A stretch of DNA of 64,000 nt from CAZXGD01 sp046350455 (GTDB lineage: Bacteria; Planctomycetota; Phycisphaerae; Phycisphaerales; SM1A02): positions 1-64,000 of the forward strand of contig JAXMAM010000014.1 of the NCBI GenBank assembly GCA_046350455.1. Reading direction: 5' to 3'. The position numbers and the translations under genes were made by a program. This document shows positions 56,326 through 64,000 of this stretch, piece by piece. Position 1 is the stretch's first letter, and each line of letters opens with the position of its first letter. The notes under the pieces were generated by a model. That model saw only the letters and a list, made by a program, of their open reading frames with translations. It had not been told where the DNA came from and did no database searches.

Positions 56326-57655
56326 ACTGGTACGACCTGGCGCGCGCCTGCAGGTCCAGGCTGGCCGGGAACACGCGCAGCACGCCGTCCTGGTTGTCCA
56401 GGGCCCACTTGCCGCTGCCGGCCTCGCGCGCCACACGCACGGTGGCCAGCGGCGCACCGCCCTCGCCCACCAGCGTGAACACGCCCAGCACGGTGTCATC
56501 CGGCGGTGCCTGGAACGCCACCTCGGGCGCACGCGTCTCAGCCAGCTGCTCCAGCAACCGCCGCACGGCTGGAGCCGCTGCAGGCCCACTCTGCCCATCT
56601 GCCAGCCGCATGTTCCACTGGTCCCGCTGCCGCTCCAGCGTGAACGCTGGCCCAGCCGCCCCACGCGGCGTGAACGACACGCCCTTCACATCCGCTGGAT
56701 GCGCGTCACATCCACGCGGGTCCACAAAGAACTGCCGCGGCGGGAAGATGGCCGCCAACGCCTTCACACCCAGCTGCAGCACTGCTGGCCGCCCGTTCAC
56801 GCGCGCAAATCGCTCCACCGCCCCCTGCGCCACCGGCGTGCCCACCTCCACCGTGCTGCTCTCCTTGCCCTGCTGGATCTCCACACCAAGCACGGACGCA
56901 GCCAGCCCAAACGCACCCAGGTCCTTGGGTTGATCTGCTGCGAACGCATCCGCCTCGGCCCGCGCCAGCGCCTCCAGGTAGCCGCGCACGGCCTCGTCAT
57001 CCGCGCGGGTCACCAGCGGTGCCACCACCTTCCAGCGTCCGTCCGCGCGCTCCATCACCCACGGCACAGGGCGCTCGCCACCGTACTTCAGCGAGATGCG
57101 CTCCGCCTCGCCGCGCGCTGGCTCATACAGCGCCATGGAACGCCACTGCCGCGGATCGCCCTCCACCGTGAGCCCGTGCAGCGCCGCGCTCACGCTGGCG
57201 ATCTGCGGCCGCCCCTCCACGCGCACCCAGGCGCGCCCCGCCACCGTGCGCCGCCCCAGGAGGATGGTGGTCCGCCCACCTTCCCAGGCCAGCGTGAGCC
57301 TGGCCCGCGGGCTGGCCACGCCCAGCGCCTCTGCCTGGGATGCATCCACTGCGCGCGTGCTCTCCAGCGACGCAGCCACGTCAATGATCTGTCGAATAGC
57401 CGCTGCATCTGCTGGATGCTCGTACGGCTCCACCTGCACCCAGCCGCCGCGCTCCCGGCGGAACACCAGCGCAGGTCCGTCTGCTGGCGCGTACTCCACG
57501 CGGTCCACGCGCTCAATGGGGATCGCTCCATCAGCAAAGAGCGGCTGACGGCCCGCCACCTCCTGCACGGGGCCAGCTGCAGGCGCCAGCGCCCACCAGC
57601 CTGCCAGCGCGGCGCAGGCCGCCACCACCAGCATCCACAGGCGTGCTGTGCTCAT
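56324..57655 (-). CDS. DUF4340 domain protein of a gliding-type ABC system
   Basis: A 443-residue protein with an N-terminal TM/signal anchor (LWMLVVAACAALAGWWALAPAAG) and a periplasmic region with repeated DUF4340 modules (IPIERVDRVEYAPADGPALVFRRERGGWVQVEPYEHPADAAAIRQIIDVAASLES; RLTLAWEGGRTTILLG; GAFTLERQRDQWNM-like units). It is the last gene of an operon with an ABC ATPase and a fused permease; these three commonly travel together near gliding or export systems, with DUF4340 as the periplasmic partner. The ATG overlaps the permease stop (ATGA). Its own stop TGA shares GA with repeat n2. Confidence 0.85.
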   Translation of the reverse strand: MSTARLWMLVVAACAALAGWWALAPAAGPVQEVAGRQPLFADGAIPIERVDRVEYAPADGPALVFRRERGGWVQVEPYEHPADAAAIRQIIDVAASLESTRAVDASQAEALGVASPRARLTLAWEGGRTTILLGRRTVAGRAWVRVEGRPQIASVSAALHGLTVEGDPRQWRSMALYEPARGEAERISLKYGGERPVPWVMERADGRWKVVAPLVTRADDEAVRGYLEALARAEADAFAADQPKDLGAFGLAASVLGVEIQQGKESSTVEVGTPVAQGAVERFARVNGRPAVLQLGVKALAAIFPPRQFFVDPRGCDAHPADVKGVSFTPRGAAGPAFTLERQRDQWNMRLADGQSGPAAAPAVRRLLEQLAETRAPEVAFQAPPDDTVLGVFTLVGEGGAPLATVRVAREAGSGKWALDNQDGVLRVFPASLDLQARARSYQ

Positions 57656-60492
57656 GTGCGCGACCTCCTCCGCAGCACCACCACCGCACCCAGCACCGCC
57701 AGCGCGCAAGGCACGCCCGCAGCCTGCACCAGCGCCATGCCCACGCGCTGTCCGCGCGAAAGGCGCGGCAGCCGCCCCACCTCGCGGCCAGTTCCAGTGC
57801 TGGCCACCAGATCATCTCGGCCAGCCAGCCAGGCCGCAGCGTTCACCAGCAGCTCGCGGTTGCCGGGGTAGCGCAGCGCCACGCGGCCACCGCCCAGCGG
57901 GTCTGCGGCGTCCGCCACCGTGGAGTACAGCCAGCTGGGCGAACCCACCAGCACCGCACGCTCCCTCTGCTGCGATCCCTCCACCGCCACCACCGCTGGC
58001 ACAGGCTCTGCGAACACCTTGTCCGCTGGCGCCTCCAGCCGCTGGAGCTGATCGCGCCGCCAGTCTGTCTCGATCCACCGCTCCGGCGCTGGCTCCACCG
58101 CAGCCAGCACCACCGCACGCGCGTCACCCGCCGGCACCAGCGGCACCACGCGGTCCAGCCGCACCAGCTGACCGTCCACCGCCGCGCCCACTGGGTGCTG
58201 CGTGGTCATGTCGCGCACCAGCTGTTCAGCCACGGTCTGCGCGCGGTTGGGGCCCAGCGGCACCACCTCCAGCACCGCGCGCCCAGTCTCTGCAGTCACG
58301 CCGCGCGGCTTGAGCAGCGCAGCCCACGGATCAGCCTGGCCCAGCAAGGGCAGCAGGCTTGGACCGATCGAAAGCAGCACTGGATCGCCTCGCGCCACCA
58401 GCCGCTGCGCTGCCCCCAGGAGCGCGCGCTCGCGCGGACTGTCTGCCACGCCGTCGCGGTCCATGGGCGGCACCACCACCCACACCAGCGGCCTGCCCTT
58501 GGCTGCGGTGGGCTCTGGCCCTTCTCCAGGAATCCACTCGCGCACCTCAAATCGCGCCGCCCGCAGCGCATCGGCAGCCGCTGCAAAATCCGCATGCTCT
58601 GGCGTGGGGCGCAGCGCTCCTGAAGCGCCGCTGTGCACAAAGACCACCACCGGCAGCTCGCCAGCCCGCAGGCTGCGCATGGCTGCGCCAATCACCTGTT
58701 CGCCGCGGAACCTGCGGTCAAACACCACGCCGCGTCCACCGCCACCTGGACCGCCACCGGGACCGCTGCGCCCGCCAGCGGCCACCATCTGCCACGCTGG
58801 CACCACCGCCACGCCAGGCGGCCCCACCACGATGATCGCGTCGCCCGCTGCCAGCGCTGCGCCCACCTCTGCGCCGTAGAGACGCGGCAGCCGGTCCAGC
58901 GCATCCTGCGCAGAGGCCAGTTCCAGCGCAGTCTGCTCAAACTGCGGGACCGCCGCACGCAGCCACTCACCCAGCGCACCGCCCACGCCCGCGCCGCCGC
59001 CACCCGCGGCCGCGCCCGCCGCGCCGCCCGCGCCACCGCCCCTCCGCGCGCGCACTGCCAGCGCGCGCGCTGCGCCACCCAGCTGCTCGCTCCAGTGGCG
59101 CAGGTTGGCCGCTACCGCTGTGGCAGCCCGCGCTGGGTCCGCAAATGGACGGGCATCCGTGGCCGTGCGCAGCTCTGCAATGCTGCGGTCGAACGCCCCC
59201 TTCTGCGCAGTCAGCTGCGCGAACGCTCCGCGCAGGCTGTCCAGCTCTGCGCGGTCCTGCGAGTCTGCCGGCAGCGCGCTGATCACGCGCGCCAAATCCA
59301 CCTGCTGCGCTGACGCCAGCTGCACCAGGCGGTTGAACGCAGCCAGGCCGCGGGCAAGCGCCTCGTTGTGCTTGGCCAGCGCAGCAGCGTCGCGTGCCTG
59401 CACGGCCTCGAGCACCTCTTCGTATCGCGCTGCATCCTCTGCGGTGGCGGGGTCCACGCGGAGCGCCTTCACGTGGCCAGCGCCCGCGCGCTCGAATCCA
59501 GCCAGCACCTCATCCATCTGCCGCACCACTGCTGGGTCTGCACCCGCAGCGCCCTGCACCACCGCCACAGTCCACGATCCGTCCAGCTGCCCCAGGAGCT
59601 CCAACGTGCCCGGCGACAGCGTGTACGCGCGCGTCTTGGTCATGTCCAATGTCACGGCAGCCCGCGCCGTGCCCGCCATGCCGCACACGCCCACGCACAG
59701 CGCGGCTGAAGCCGCCAGCGCCGCGGCCATGCGCCCCCTGCCAGCCAGCCGCGCTGGCAGCACTGGCCGCCGGCACGCCAGCACGGTGGCGAACACAAAC
59801 CACCCCGCCACGCACACCCAGAACACCACGTTGCTGGTGTCCAGCAGTCCCAGCAGGAAGTCATCCAGCCGCCGCAGCGGATCCAGCCCAAAGGCCACGT
59901 ACGCCCATCGTGCGGGCAGGACTGTCGGCACGCTCTTGGCCAGCACCACCCAGATGATCCACAGGAAGAGCGTCAGCAGGTATGCGCCCACTTGGTTGCC
60001 CACCAGCGCGCTCATCAGGAGGCCGCTGGCTGCATACGCCGCGCCAGCCAGCACCAGGCCAAGCACTGCGGTGGCGGCTTCTCCATAGTCCGGGCGCGCG
60101 AACATCTCCAGCGCGCCCAGCTGCGCCAGCGTGGGCACCAGCACGGCCACAGCCAGCACGCCCACTGCAGCCACAAACTTGCCCACCACCGCTGCGCCGC
60201 CGCCTGCTGGCGCTGCCAGGAGCGACGCCCATGTCCCGTGCCTGCGCTCTTCCGCCACGCTGCGCATGGTGAGCGCTGGCGCCATGGCCAGCACCGCCCA
60301 GCCCATGGCGATGAACGTCCCACGCAGCGTGGCAGGTGCGCCGCTCTGCCACACTGCCACTGCAAAGACCGTGCCTGCCAGCGCAGCGAACGCCGCCAGC
60401 ACGCACCAGCCCAGCGCTGTGGCTGCCGTGGAGCGCCATTCGCGCAGCACCACGGCCGCGCAGCCTTGCAGCCACGAAGGATGCCGGGTCAC
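57652..60492 (-). CDS. Fused ABC-2 permease and GldG-like (ABC_transp_aux) protein
   Basis: A 946-residue fusion. Residues 1-260 are an ABC-2/GldF-type permease with six TM segments (VVLREWRSTAATALGWCVLAAFAALAGTVF, MRSVAEERRHGTWASLLAAP). Then a TM and a large extracytoplasmic GldG-like region: VTLDMTKTRAYTLSPGTLELLGQLDGSWTVAVV, followed by a helical insert with Gly/Ala run, VVFDRRFRGEQVIGAAMRSLRAGELPVVVFVHSGASG, and a final TM near 920. In relatives GldF and GldG are separate genes. GTG at 60492 overlaps the ATPase stop (GTGA). The insert around residues 340-480 is not found in simple GldG proteins. Substrate unknown. Confidence 0.85.
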   Translation of the reverse strand: MTRHPSWLQGCAAVVLREWRSTAATALGWCVLAAFAALAGTVFAVAVWQSGAPATLRGTFIAMGWAVLAMAPALTMRSVAEERRHGTWASLLAAPAGGGAAVVGKFVAAVGVLAVAVLVPTLAQLGALEMFARPDYGEAATAVLGLVLAGAAYAASGLLMSALVGNQVGAYLLTLFLWIIWVVLAKSVPTVLPARWAYVAFGLDPLRRLDDFLLGLLDTSNVVFWVCVAGWFVFATVLACRRPVLPARLAGRGRMAAALAASAALCVGVCGMAGTARAAVTLDMTKTRAYTLSPGTLELLGQLDGSWTVAVVQGAAGADPAVVRQMDEVLAGFERAGAGHVKALRVDPATAEDAARYEEVLEAVQARDAAALAKHNEALARGLAAFNRLVQLASAQQVDLARVISALPADSQDRAELDSLRGAFAQLTAQKGAFDRSIAELRTATDARPFADPARAATAVAANLRHWSEQLGGAARALAVRARRGGGAGGAAGAAAGGGGAGVGGALGEWLRAAVPQFEQTALELASAQDALDRLPRLYGAEVGAALAAGDAIIVVGPPGVAVVPAWQMVAAGGRSGPGGGPGGGGRGVVFDRRFRGEQVIGAAMRSLRAGELPVVVFVHSGASGALRPTPEHADFAAAADALRAARFEVREWIPGEGPEPTAAKGRPLVWVVVPPMDRDGVADSPRERALLGAAQRLVARGDPVLLSIGPSLLPLLGQADPWAALLKPRGVTAETGRAVLEVVPLGPNRAQTVAEQLVRDMTTQHPVGAAVDGQLVRLDRVVPLVPAGDARAVVLAAVEPAPERWIETDWRRDQLQRLEAPADKVFAEPVPAVVAVEGSQQRERAVLVGSPSWLYSTVADAADPLGGGRVALRYPGNRELLVNAAAWLAGRDDLVASTGTGREVGRLPRLSRGQRVGMALVQAAGVPCALAVLGAVVVLRRRSRT

Positions 60493-61487
60493 GCTGCACC
60501 TCCGGCCTGCATCACGCGATGGAAGACCTCTTCCAGCGGCACAGCCTGGAGCTCCAGCCTGCGCATGGCCACGCCGCGCTGCGCGAGCGCTGCTGAGACA
60601 GCTGCTGCCACCGCGCTGCCCTCTGCGCCCGCCACGCGCACGCGCCACTGCTGCCAGCCATCCGCAAGCAAGCTGCTCTCCACGGTGCGCACACCTGGCA
60701 CCGCTGCCAGGCACGCGCGGACCTCTGGGCTGACAGCTCCAGCGCCCGCAGCCGCTCCCGCGGCCGAGCCCACGCCAACACCCGCCCCCGCTGTCTCCAC
60801 CACCAGCGTCTGTCCGCCGGCGCCCCGCGCGCGCAGCTCGTCCAGCGTGCCCTGCGCAGCCACAGCGCCACGGTGGATCAGCACCGCGCGGTCGCACACC
60901 GCCTCCACCTCTGCAAGCACATGGCTGGACAGGAGCACGGTGGCCCGGTCCGCCAGCTCGCGCAGCAGCTTGCGGAACTCCAGCACCTGGGCTGGGTCCA
61001 GGCCGCTAGTAGGCTCGTCCAGGATGATCACCTGCGGCTGATGCACGATGGCCGCCGCCAGCCCCGTGCGCTGCCGGTAGCCCTTGCTCAGCTGGCCGCA
61101 CAAGCGGCGGCGCACCTCCCAGGCCTGGCACCGCTGGAGCGCCTGCTCCACTGCACCAGCGCGCTGCCGTCGCGGCACGCCATGCAGGCCCGCCCGGAAG
61201 CGCACAAACTCCTCCACTGTGAGCTCTGGGTGGAGCGGGCTCTCTTCTGCCAGGTACCCCGTGCTGGCGCGCGCAGCGGGGCCACTGGATGCCACATCGT
61301 GCCCGGCCACCTCCATGCGCCCTTCGTCTGGGGCCAGCGCCCCCACCAGCATGCGGATGGTCGTGGTCTTTCCAGCGCCGTTGGGGCCCAGGAACCCGCA
61401 GACCGAGTGCGCCGGCACTGCAAAGGACGCGCGGTCCACCGCAGTGACGCGGCCAAACCGCTTGACGATGCCTTGGGTCACAATCAT
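60489..61487 (-). CDS. ABC transporter ATP-binding protein (GldA/CcmA-type)
   Basis: A 332-residue ATPase. Walker A FLGPNGAGKTTTIRMLVG, signature LSKGYRQRTGLAAAIV (LSKGY variant typical of this group), Walker B VIILDEPTSGLDPAQ, switch His in LLSSHVLAEVEAVCDR. After the ATPase core (about residue 215) there is a C-terminal domain with an Ala/Gly-rich stretch (VGVGSAAGAAAGAGA). ATG at 61487. It is the first gene of the three-gene operon with overlaps at both joints, so stoichiometric co-translation is expected. Divergent from the GAF/receiver gene. Confidence 0.93.
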   Translation of the reverse strand: MIVTQGIVKRFGRVTAVDRASFAVPAHSVCGFLGPNGAGKTTTIRMLVGALAPDEGRMEVAGHDVASSGPAARASTGYLAEESPLHPELTVEEFVRFRAGLHGVPRRQRAGAVEQALQRCQAWEVRRRLCGQLSKGYRQRTGLAAAIVHQPQVIILDEPTSGLDPAQVLEFRKLLRELADRATVLLSSHVLAEVEAVCDRAVLIHRGAVAAQGTLDELRARGAGGQTLVVETAGAGVGVGSAAGAAAGAGAVSPEVRACLAAVPGVRTVESSLLADGWQQWRVRVAGAEGSAVAAAVSAALAQRGVAMRRLELQAVPLEEVFHRVMQAGGAA

Positions 61488-61609
61488 GTGCGCGTGGTGG
61501 CCGCCGTCCCGCGAGGACCACGCAGTGTACCTCCAACCGGCCCCTTCACCCGCCCCGCGCAGGTGCCGCCGCACCCGCAGGACTATGATCCTCCCGCACG
61601 GATCGCGCG

Positions 61610-63181
61610 ATGTACCCAGACACCACGCAAGGCACGCATGGCGGACTTCCAGCCCTCCTCCTTGAGGAGATCGGCGAAGGCATCGGCGTAGTGGACACCC
61701 ACGGCGAACTGCTGTGGATGAACCACCGCTTTGAGGTGCTGGACCCAGAGACCATGCGGCGCTTCTGCGAGTGCTGCCGCGACCTCATCCAGGAACTGGC
61801 CCGCGACGGCATGGACCGCCGCACGCACCTGCGCACCTTCCGCAGCGGCGAGCGCGCCTACGAAGTGGCCATCACGCCGCTGGTGGGCGCCAACGCTGTG
61901 GCTGCCGCAACCACAGTTCCTGAGCGCGTGGTGGGCGTGCTGCACAACATCACCGCGCGGCAGCGCATCCTGGACCGCGTGGACGCTGTGGATGCTGCGG
62001 GCGCAGAGCTCCTGGCGCTGGATGCGCACATCGTCAATCCGCTCAACGTGGCCGAGCGCCTGAAGCTGATTGAAGGCCGCATCGTGCACACCATGGACCA
62101 GCTCTTTGGCGCGCGCGAATTTGAGGTGCGCCTCCTGGACCGCAAGACGCAGAAGCTGGAGCTGGTCACCAGCCGCGGCATCGAGCCGCTGCCGCCGGGC
62201 CGATTCCTGTATGCCAGCCTGGAGGGCAACGGCATCAGCGGGCACGTGGCCAGCACGGGCGAGAGCCACCTGTGCCGCGACACCTCCAAGGATCCGCTCT
62301 ACGTGCCTGGCCTGCCTGGCGCGCGCAGCACCATGACTGTGCCGCTTTCGCTGCAGGACCGCACGGTGGGCGTGCTGAACGTGGAGAGCCGGCAGCCAGA
62401 CCGCTTTGACGAGGAAGACCTGCTCTGCCTGGAGCTCTTTGGCCGCTATGTGGCCATGGCGCTGAACATCCTGGACATGCTGGTGGTGGAGCGCTACACC
62501 ACCAACCAGCGCATCAGCGGCGCCCTGCGCGAGGAGATCGCTGTGCCGCTCTCCAGCATGCGCCAGGCCGCAGATCGGCTGCGCCGCGACCCAGACGTGC
62601 CGCAGGTCTCGCTCATGGAGCTGGACCGCGCCATCACCAGCATCGAAAGCCGCGTGCGCGGCGTGACTGAGGGTCCGCAGACGGTGCTGGGCATGGACCG
62701 CGACGACCGCTCGCGCGGCGTGGACCCCATCATCGCTGGCCGGCGCATCGCTGTGCTGGACGACGAAGAGGGCATCCGCGAGGCCGTGCGCAGCGTGCTC
62801 GCCGAAGCGGGCGCTGTGGTGGATGCGTTTGCGTCCGGCCTGGAAGGCTGCACCACCATCGAGCGCGCTGGCAAGGAAGGCCAGCCGTACGACATCGTCA
62901 TCAGCGACGTGCGCATGCCAGAGCGCAACGGCTACGAGGTCTTCCGCACCAGCAAGCTGGCCTCCGAGCGCACGCAGATCATCCTGATGACCGGCTTTGG
63001 GTACGACCCCAACCACTCCATCGTGCGCAGCAGCCAGGAGGGCCTGCACTGCTTCTTGTTCAAGCCCTTCCAGGCGCAGCAGCTGGTGGAGGAAGTGCGC
63101 AAGGCCGCAGCAGAATGGAAGGGTGAGCAGCCGCTCAGCCAGCAGGCGCAGAACGGCGATCCGCCACCCGCCGCGCCGTGA
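61610..63181 (+). CDS. PAS-GAF-receiver regulator with pseudo-DHp segment
   Basis: A 523-residue soluble protein. Residues about 13-115: PAS-like (LLLEEIGEGIGVVDTHGELLWMNHRF). Residues 145-290: GAF (LKLIEGRIVHTMDQLFGAREFEVRLLD, GISGHVASTGESHLCRD, VGVLNVESRQPDRFDEEDLLCLELF). Residues 303-327 look like a histidine-kinase dimerisation helix, but the phospho-His position is Glu (REEIAVPLSSMRQ) and there is no ATPase domain. Residues 378-500: receiver with Asp384/385, phospho-Asp433 (VISDVRMPERNG), Thr461 and Lys485. Probably it receives phosphate from a separate kinase and acts by interaction; no DNA-binding output is visible. The 3' end overlaps convergent prmC by 47 bp. Confidence 0.85.
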   Translation: MYPDTTQGTHGGLPALLLEEIGEGIGVVDTHGELLWMNHRFEVLDPETMRRFCECCRDLIQELARDGMDRRTHLRTFRSGERAYEVAITPLVGANAVAAATTVPERVVGVLHNITARQRILDRVDAVDAAGAELLALDAHIVNPLNVAERLKLIEGRIVHTMDQLFGAREFEVRLLDRKTQKLELVTSRGIEPLPPGRFLYASLEGNGISGHVASTGESHLCRDTSKDPLYVPGLPGARSTMTVPLSLQDRTVGVLNVESRQPDRFDEEDLLCLELFGRYVAMALNILDMLVVERYTTNQRISGALREEIAVPLSSMRQAADRLRRDPDVPQVSLMELDRAITSIESRVRGVTEGPQTVLGMDRDDRSRGVDPIIAGRRIAVLDDEEGIREAVRSVLAEAGAVVDAFASGLEGCTTIERAGKEGQPYDIVISDVRMPERNGYEVFRTSKLASERTQIILMTGFGYDPNHSIVRSSQEGLHCFLFKPFQAQQLVEEVRKAAAEWKGEQPLSQQAQNGDPPPAAP

Positions 63182-64000
63182 GCACTCGCCAGAAGCCTTC
63201 ATAATCCTGGTGCATCTGGGCGTCACAGAGCTGCGCGTTGGCGCGCGCAGCTGCCAGCGCCAGGTCATGCTGGTGGTGCCCCACCTCCACAGCCAGCAGC
63301 CCGCCGGGCTTCAGCCACACGTGCGCGCTGTCCACCAGCGGGCGCACCACGTCCATGCCATCTGCCCCGCCCCACAGGGCGCTGCGCGGCTCAAAGCCAC
63401 GCACGTTCTGCGGCAGCTCCTCGAACTCCTTGGCCGACACGTAGGGCGGATTGCTCACCAGCACGTCAAAGGAGCCTTGCTCCACCTCTGCGGCGAGCAG
63501 CGGCTGATACAGACTGCCAGCCAGCCAGGTGATGCACGGCTCCACCTGGTGCGTGCGCGCGTTGGCCTGCGCCAGCTCCAGCGCGGCTGGCACCACGTCT
63601 GTGGCCACCACCTGGACCTCCACGGGTGGCGCTTGCGTGCCTGGCTCTGCGCCGCGCTTCTGTCCGCGCAGCGCAGCCGCAGTGCAGATGGCCACGCACC
63701 CTGTGCCAGTGCCGATCTCCAGCACACGCGCGGCACGCGCTCCACCTGCAGCCTGCTGGGCGTCCGCGGCAGCCCGGGCGGCAGCCACCGCGTGCTCCAC
63801 CAGGTGTTCTGTGCACGGCCGGGGGATGAGTGTGCTGGGCCCCACCGCAAAGGCGCGGCTCCAGAACCACGCCTGCCCCACCAGGTACTGCACGGGCTCG
63901 TGCTGCGCAGCCCGCTTCACCAGACCCCGGAGGCGCTCCAGCTCCTGGGGGCTTGCTGGGCGGTCTGCCTCCATGTACAGGCGCATCCGCTCGCACGCAA
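63135..64000 (-). CDS. prmC: Release factor glutamine methyltransferase PrmC, N-terminus cut by window edge
   Basis: About 288 residues of a HemK/PrmC enzyme that methylates Gln in the GGQ loop of release factors. ACERMRLYMEADRPASPQELERLRGLVKRAAQHEPVQYLVGQAWFW is the N-terminal substrate domain (its first helices lie past the edge); GTGTGCVAI is the SAM loop and VLVSNPPYVSAKE the catalytic NPPY. GGADGMDVVRPLVDSAHVWLKPGGLLAVEVGHHQ closes the fold. The frame continues through 64000 with no stop or better start. Its last about 15 residues overlap the regulator gene and are not conserved-looking. prfA, a frequent neighbour, would be outside the window. Confidence 0.92.
   Translation of the reverse strand, partial: ACERMRLYMEADRPASPQELERLRGLVKRAAQHEPVQYLVGQAWFWSRAFAVGPSTLIPRPCTEHLVEHAVAAARAAADAQQAAGGARAARVLEIGTGTGCVAICTAAALRGQKRGAEPGTQAPPVEVQVVATDVVPAALELAQANARTHQVEPCITWLAGSLYQPLLAAEVEQGSFDVLVSNPPYVSAKEFEELPQNVRGFEPRSALWGGADGMDVVRPLVDSAHVWLKPGGLLAVEVGHHQHDLALAAARANAQLCDAQMHQDYEGFWRVLTARRVADRRSAPAG

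Overview
The window is very GC-rich chromosomal DNA from a diderm bacterium. It most resembles the Phycisphaerae branch of Planctomycetota. The pointers are a DUF1559-like domain on a sigma-linked membrane protein, paired dockerin-like DLNxDGxVDGTDLGLLLGSW repeats ending a secreted peptidase, a GldF/GldG-type fused ABC permease, HpnH (hopanoid pathway), class I FbaB-type aldolase, and FliW/CsrA. The taxonomic call is an inference from gene content; no rRNA or tRNA gene was seen.

Layout. 1-6767: a partial lipid kinase gene (-), then bamD-like/lptE/ftsH (+), a DUF167/uvrC pair (-) and a small Cys-rich lipoprotein (+). 6976-10067: pyrC and hpnH (-), separated by a composite repeat. 10325-13821: ECF sigma factor with a co-encoded membrane protein, rpmI-rplT, then fliW-csrA (-). 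14018-16339: a membrane glycosyltransferase. 16979-22209: gyrA, a STAS protein, exbD and a frameshifted tonB-like gene. 22181-30792: surE and a GT2 enzyme (-), nnr, lolC-lolD, an M14 carboxypeptidase (-) and a ChaN-family lipoprotein. 30899-36635: STAS and sixA (-), then hutI, map, prolyl oligopeptidase and purN (+). 37152-42859: a metalloprotease-PDZ protein, hpf-ptsN-ptsH-gpsA and an atypical P1B-type ATPase. 42891-50479: a zinc-ribbon membrane protein, two small cassette genes, fbaB, nhaA, mnmA and a frameshifted RNase HII-like gene. 50777-55690: fusA, a SpoIIE-type phosphatase and a decayed ribD. 56324-61487: an ABC ATPase, GldFG-type permease and DUF4340 operon (-). 61610-64000: a PAS/GAF/receiver protein and a partial prmC (-). 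Most of it is housekeeping. Operon joints are tight, with ATGA or GTGA overlaps.

The stand-out feature is a dispersed 34-bp element present in 20 copies at 14 intergenic loci. Its constant parts are GAAA, GTGCC(T/A)GGCAC, TGTCCC and TTTC. The outer end of many copies is fused to the stop codon of the preceding gene. Along the window every minus-oriented locus is preceded by a plus-oriented one, giving six inward-facing brackets. Three brackets (about 620-650 bp) share a conserved GC-rich core of about 190 bp. One holds unrelated GC-rich DNA, one holds two intact small genes, and one holds the frameshifted RNase HII-like gene. No transposase lies in the window. This looks like a non-autonomous mobile or cassette-forming repeat system and is the best candidate here for something undescribed.

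Three genes (tonB-like, rnhB-like, ribD) carry several compensating frameshifts. They may be decaying genes or sequencing errors; the sequence alone cannot decide.
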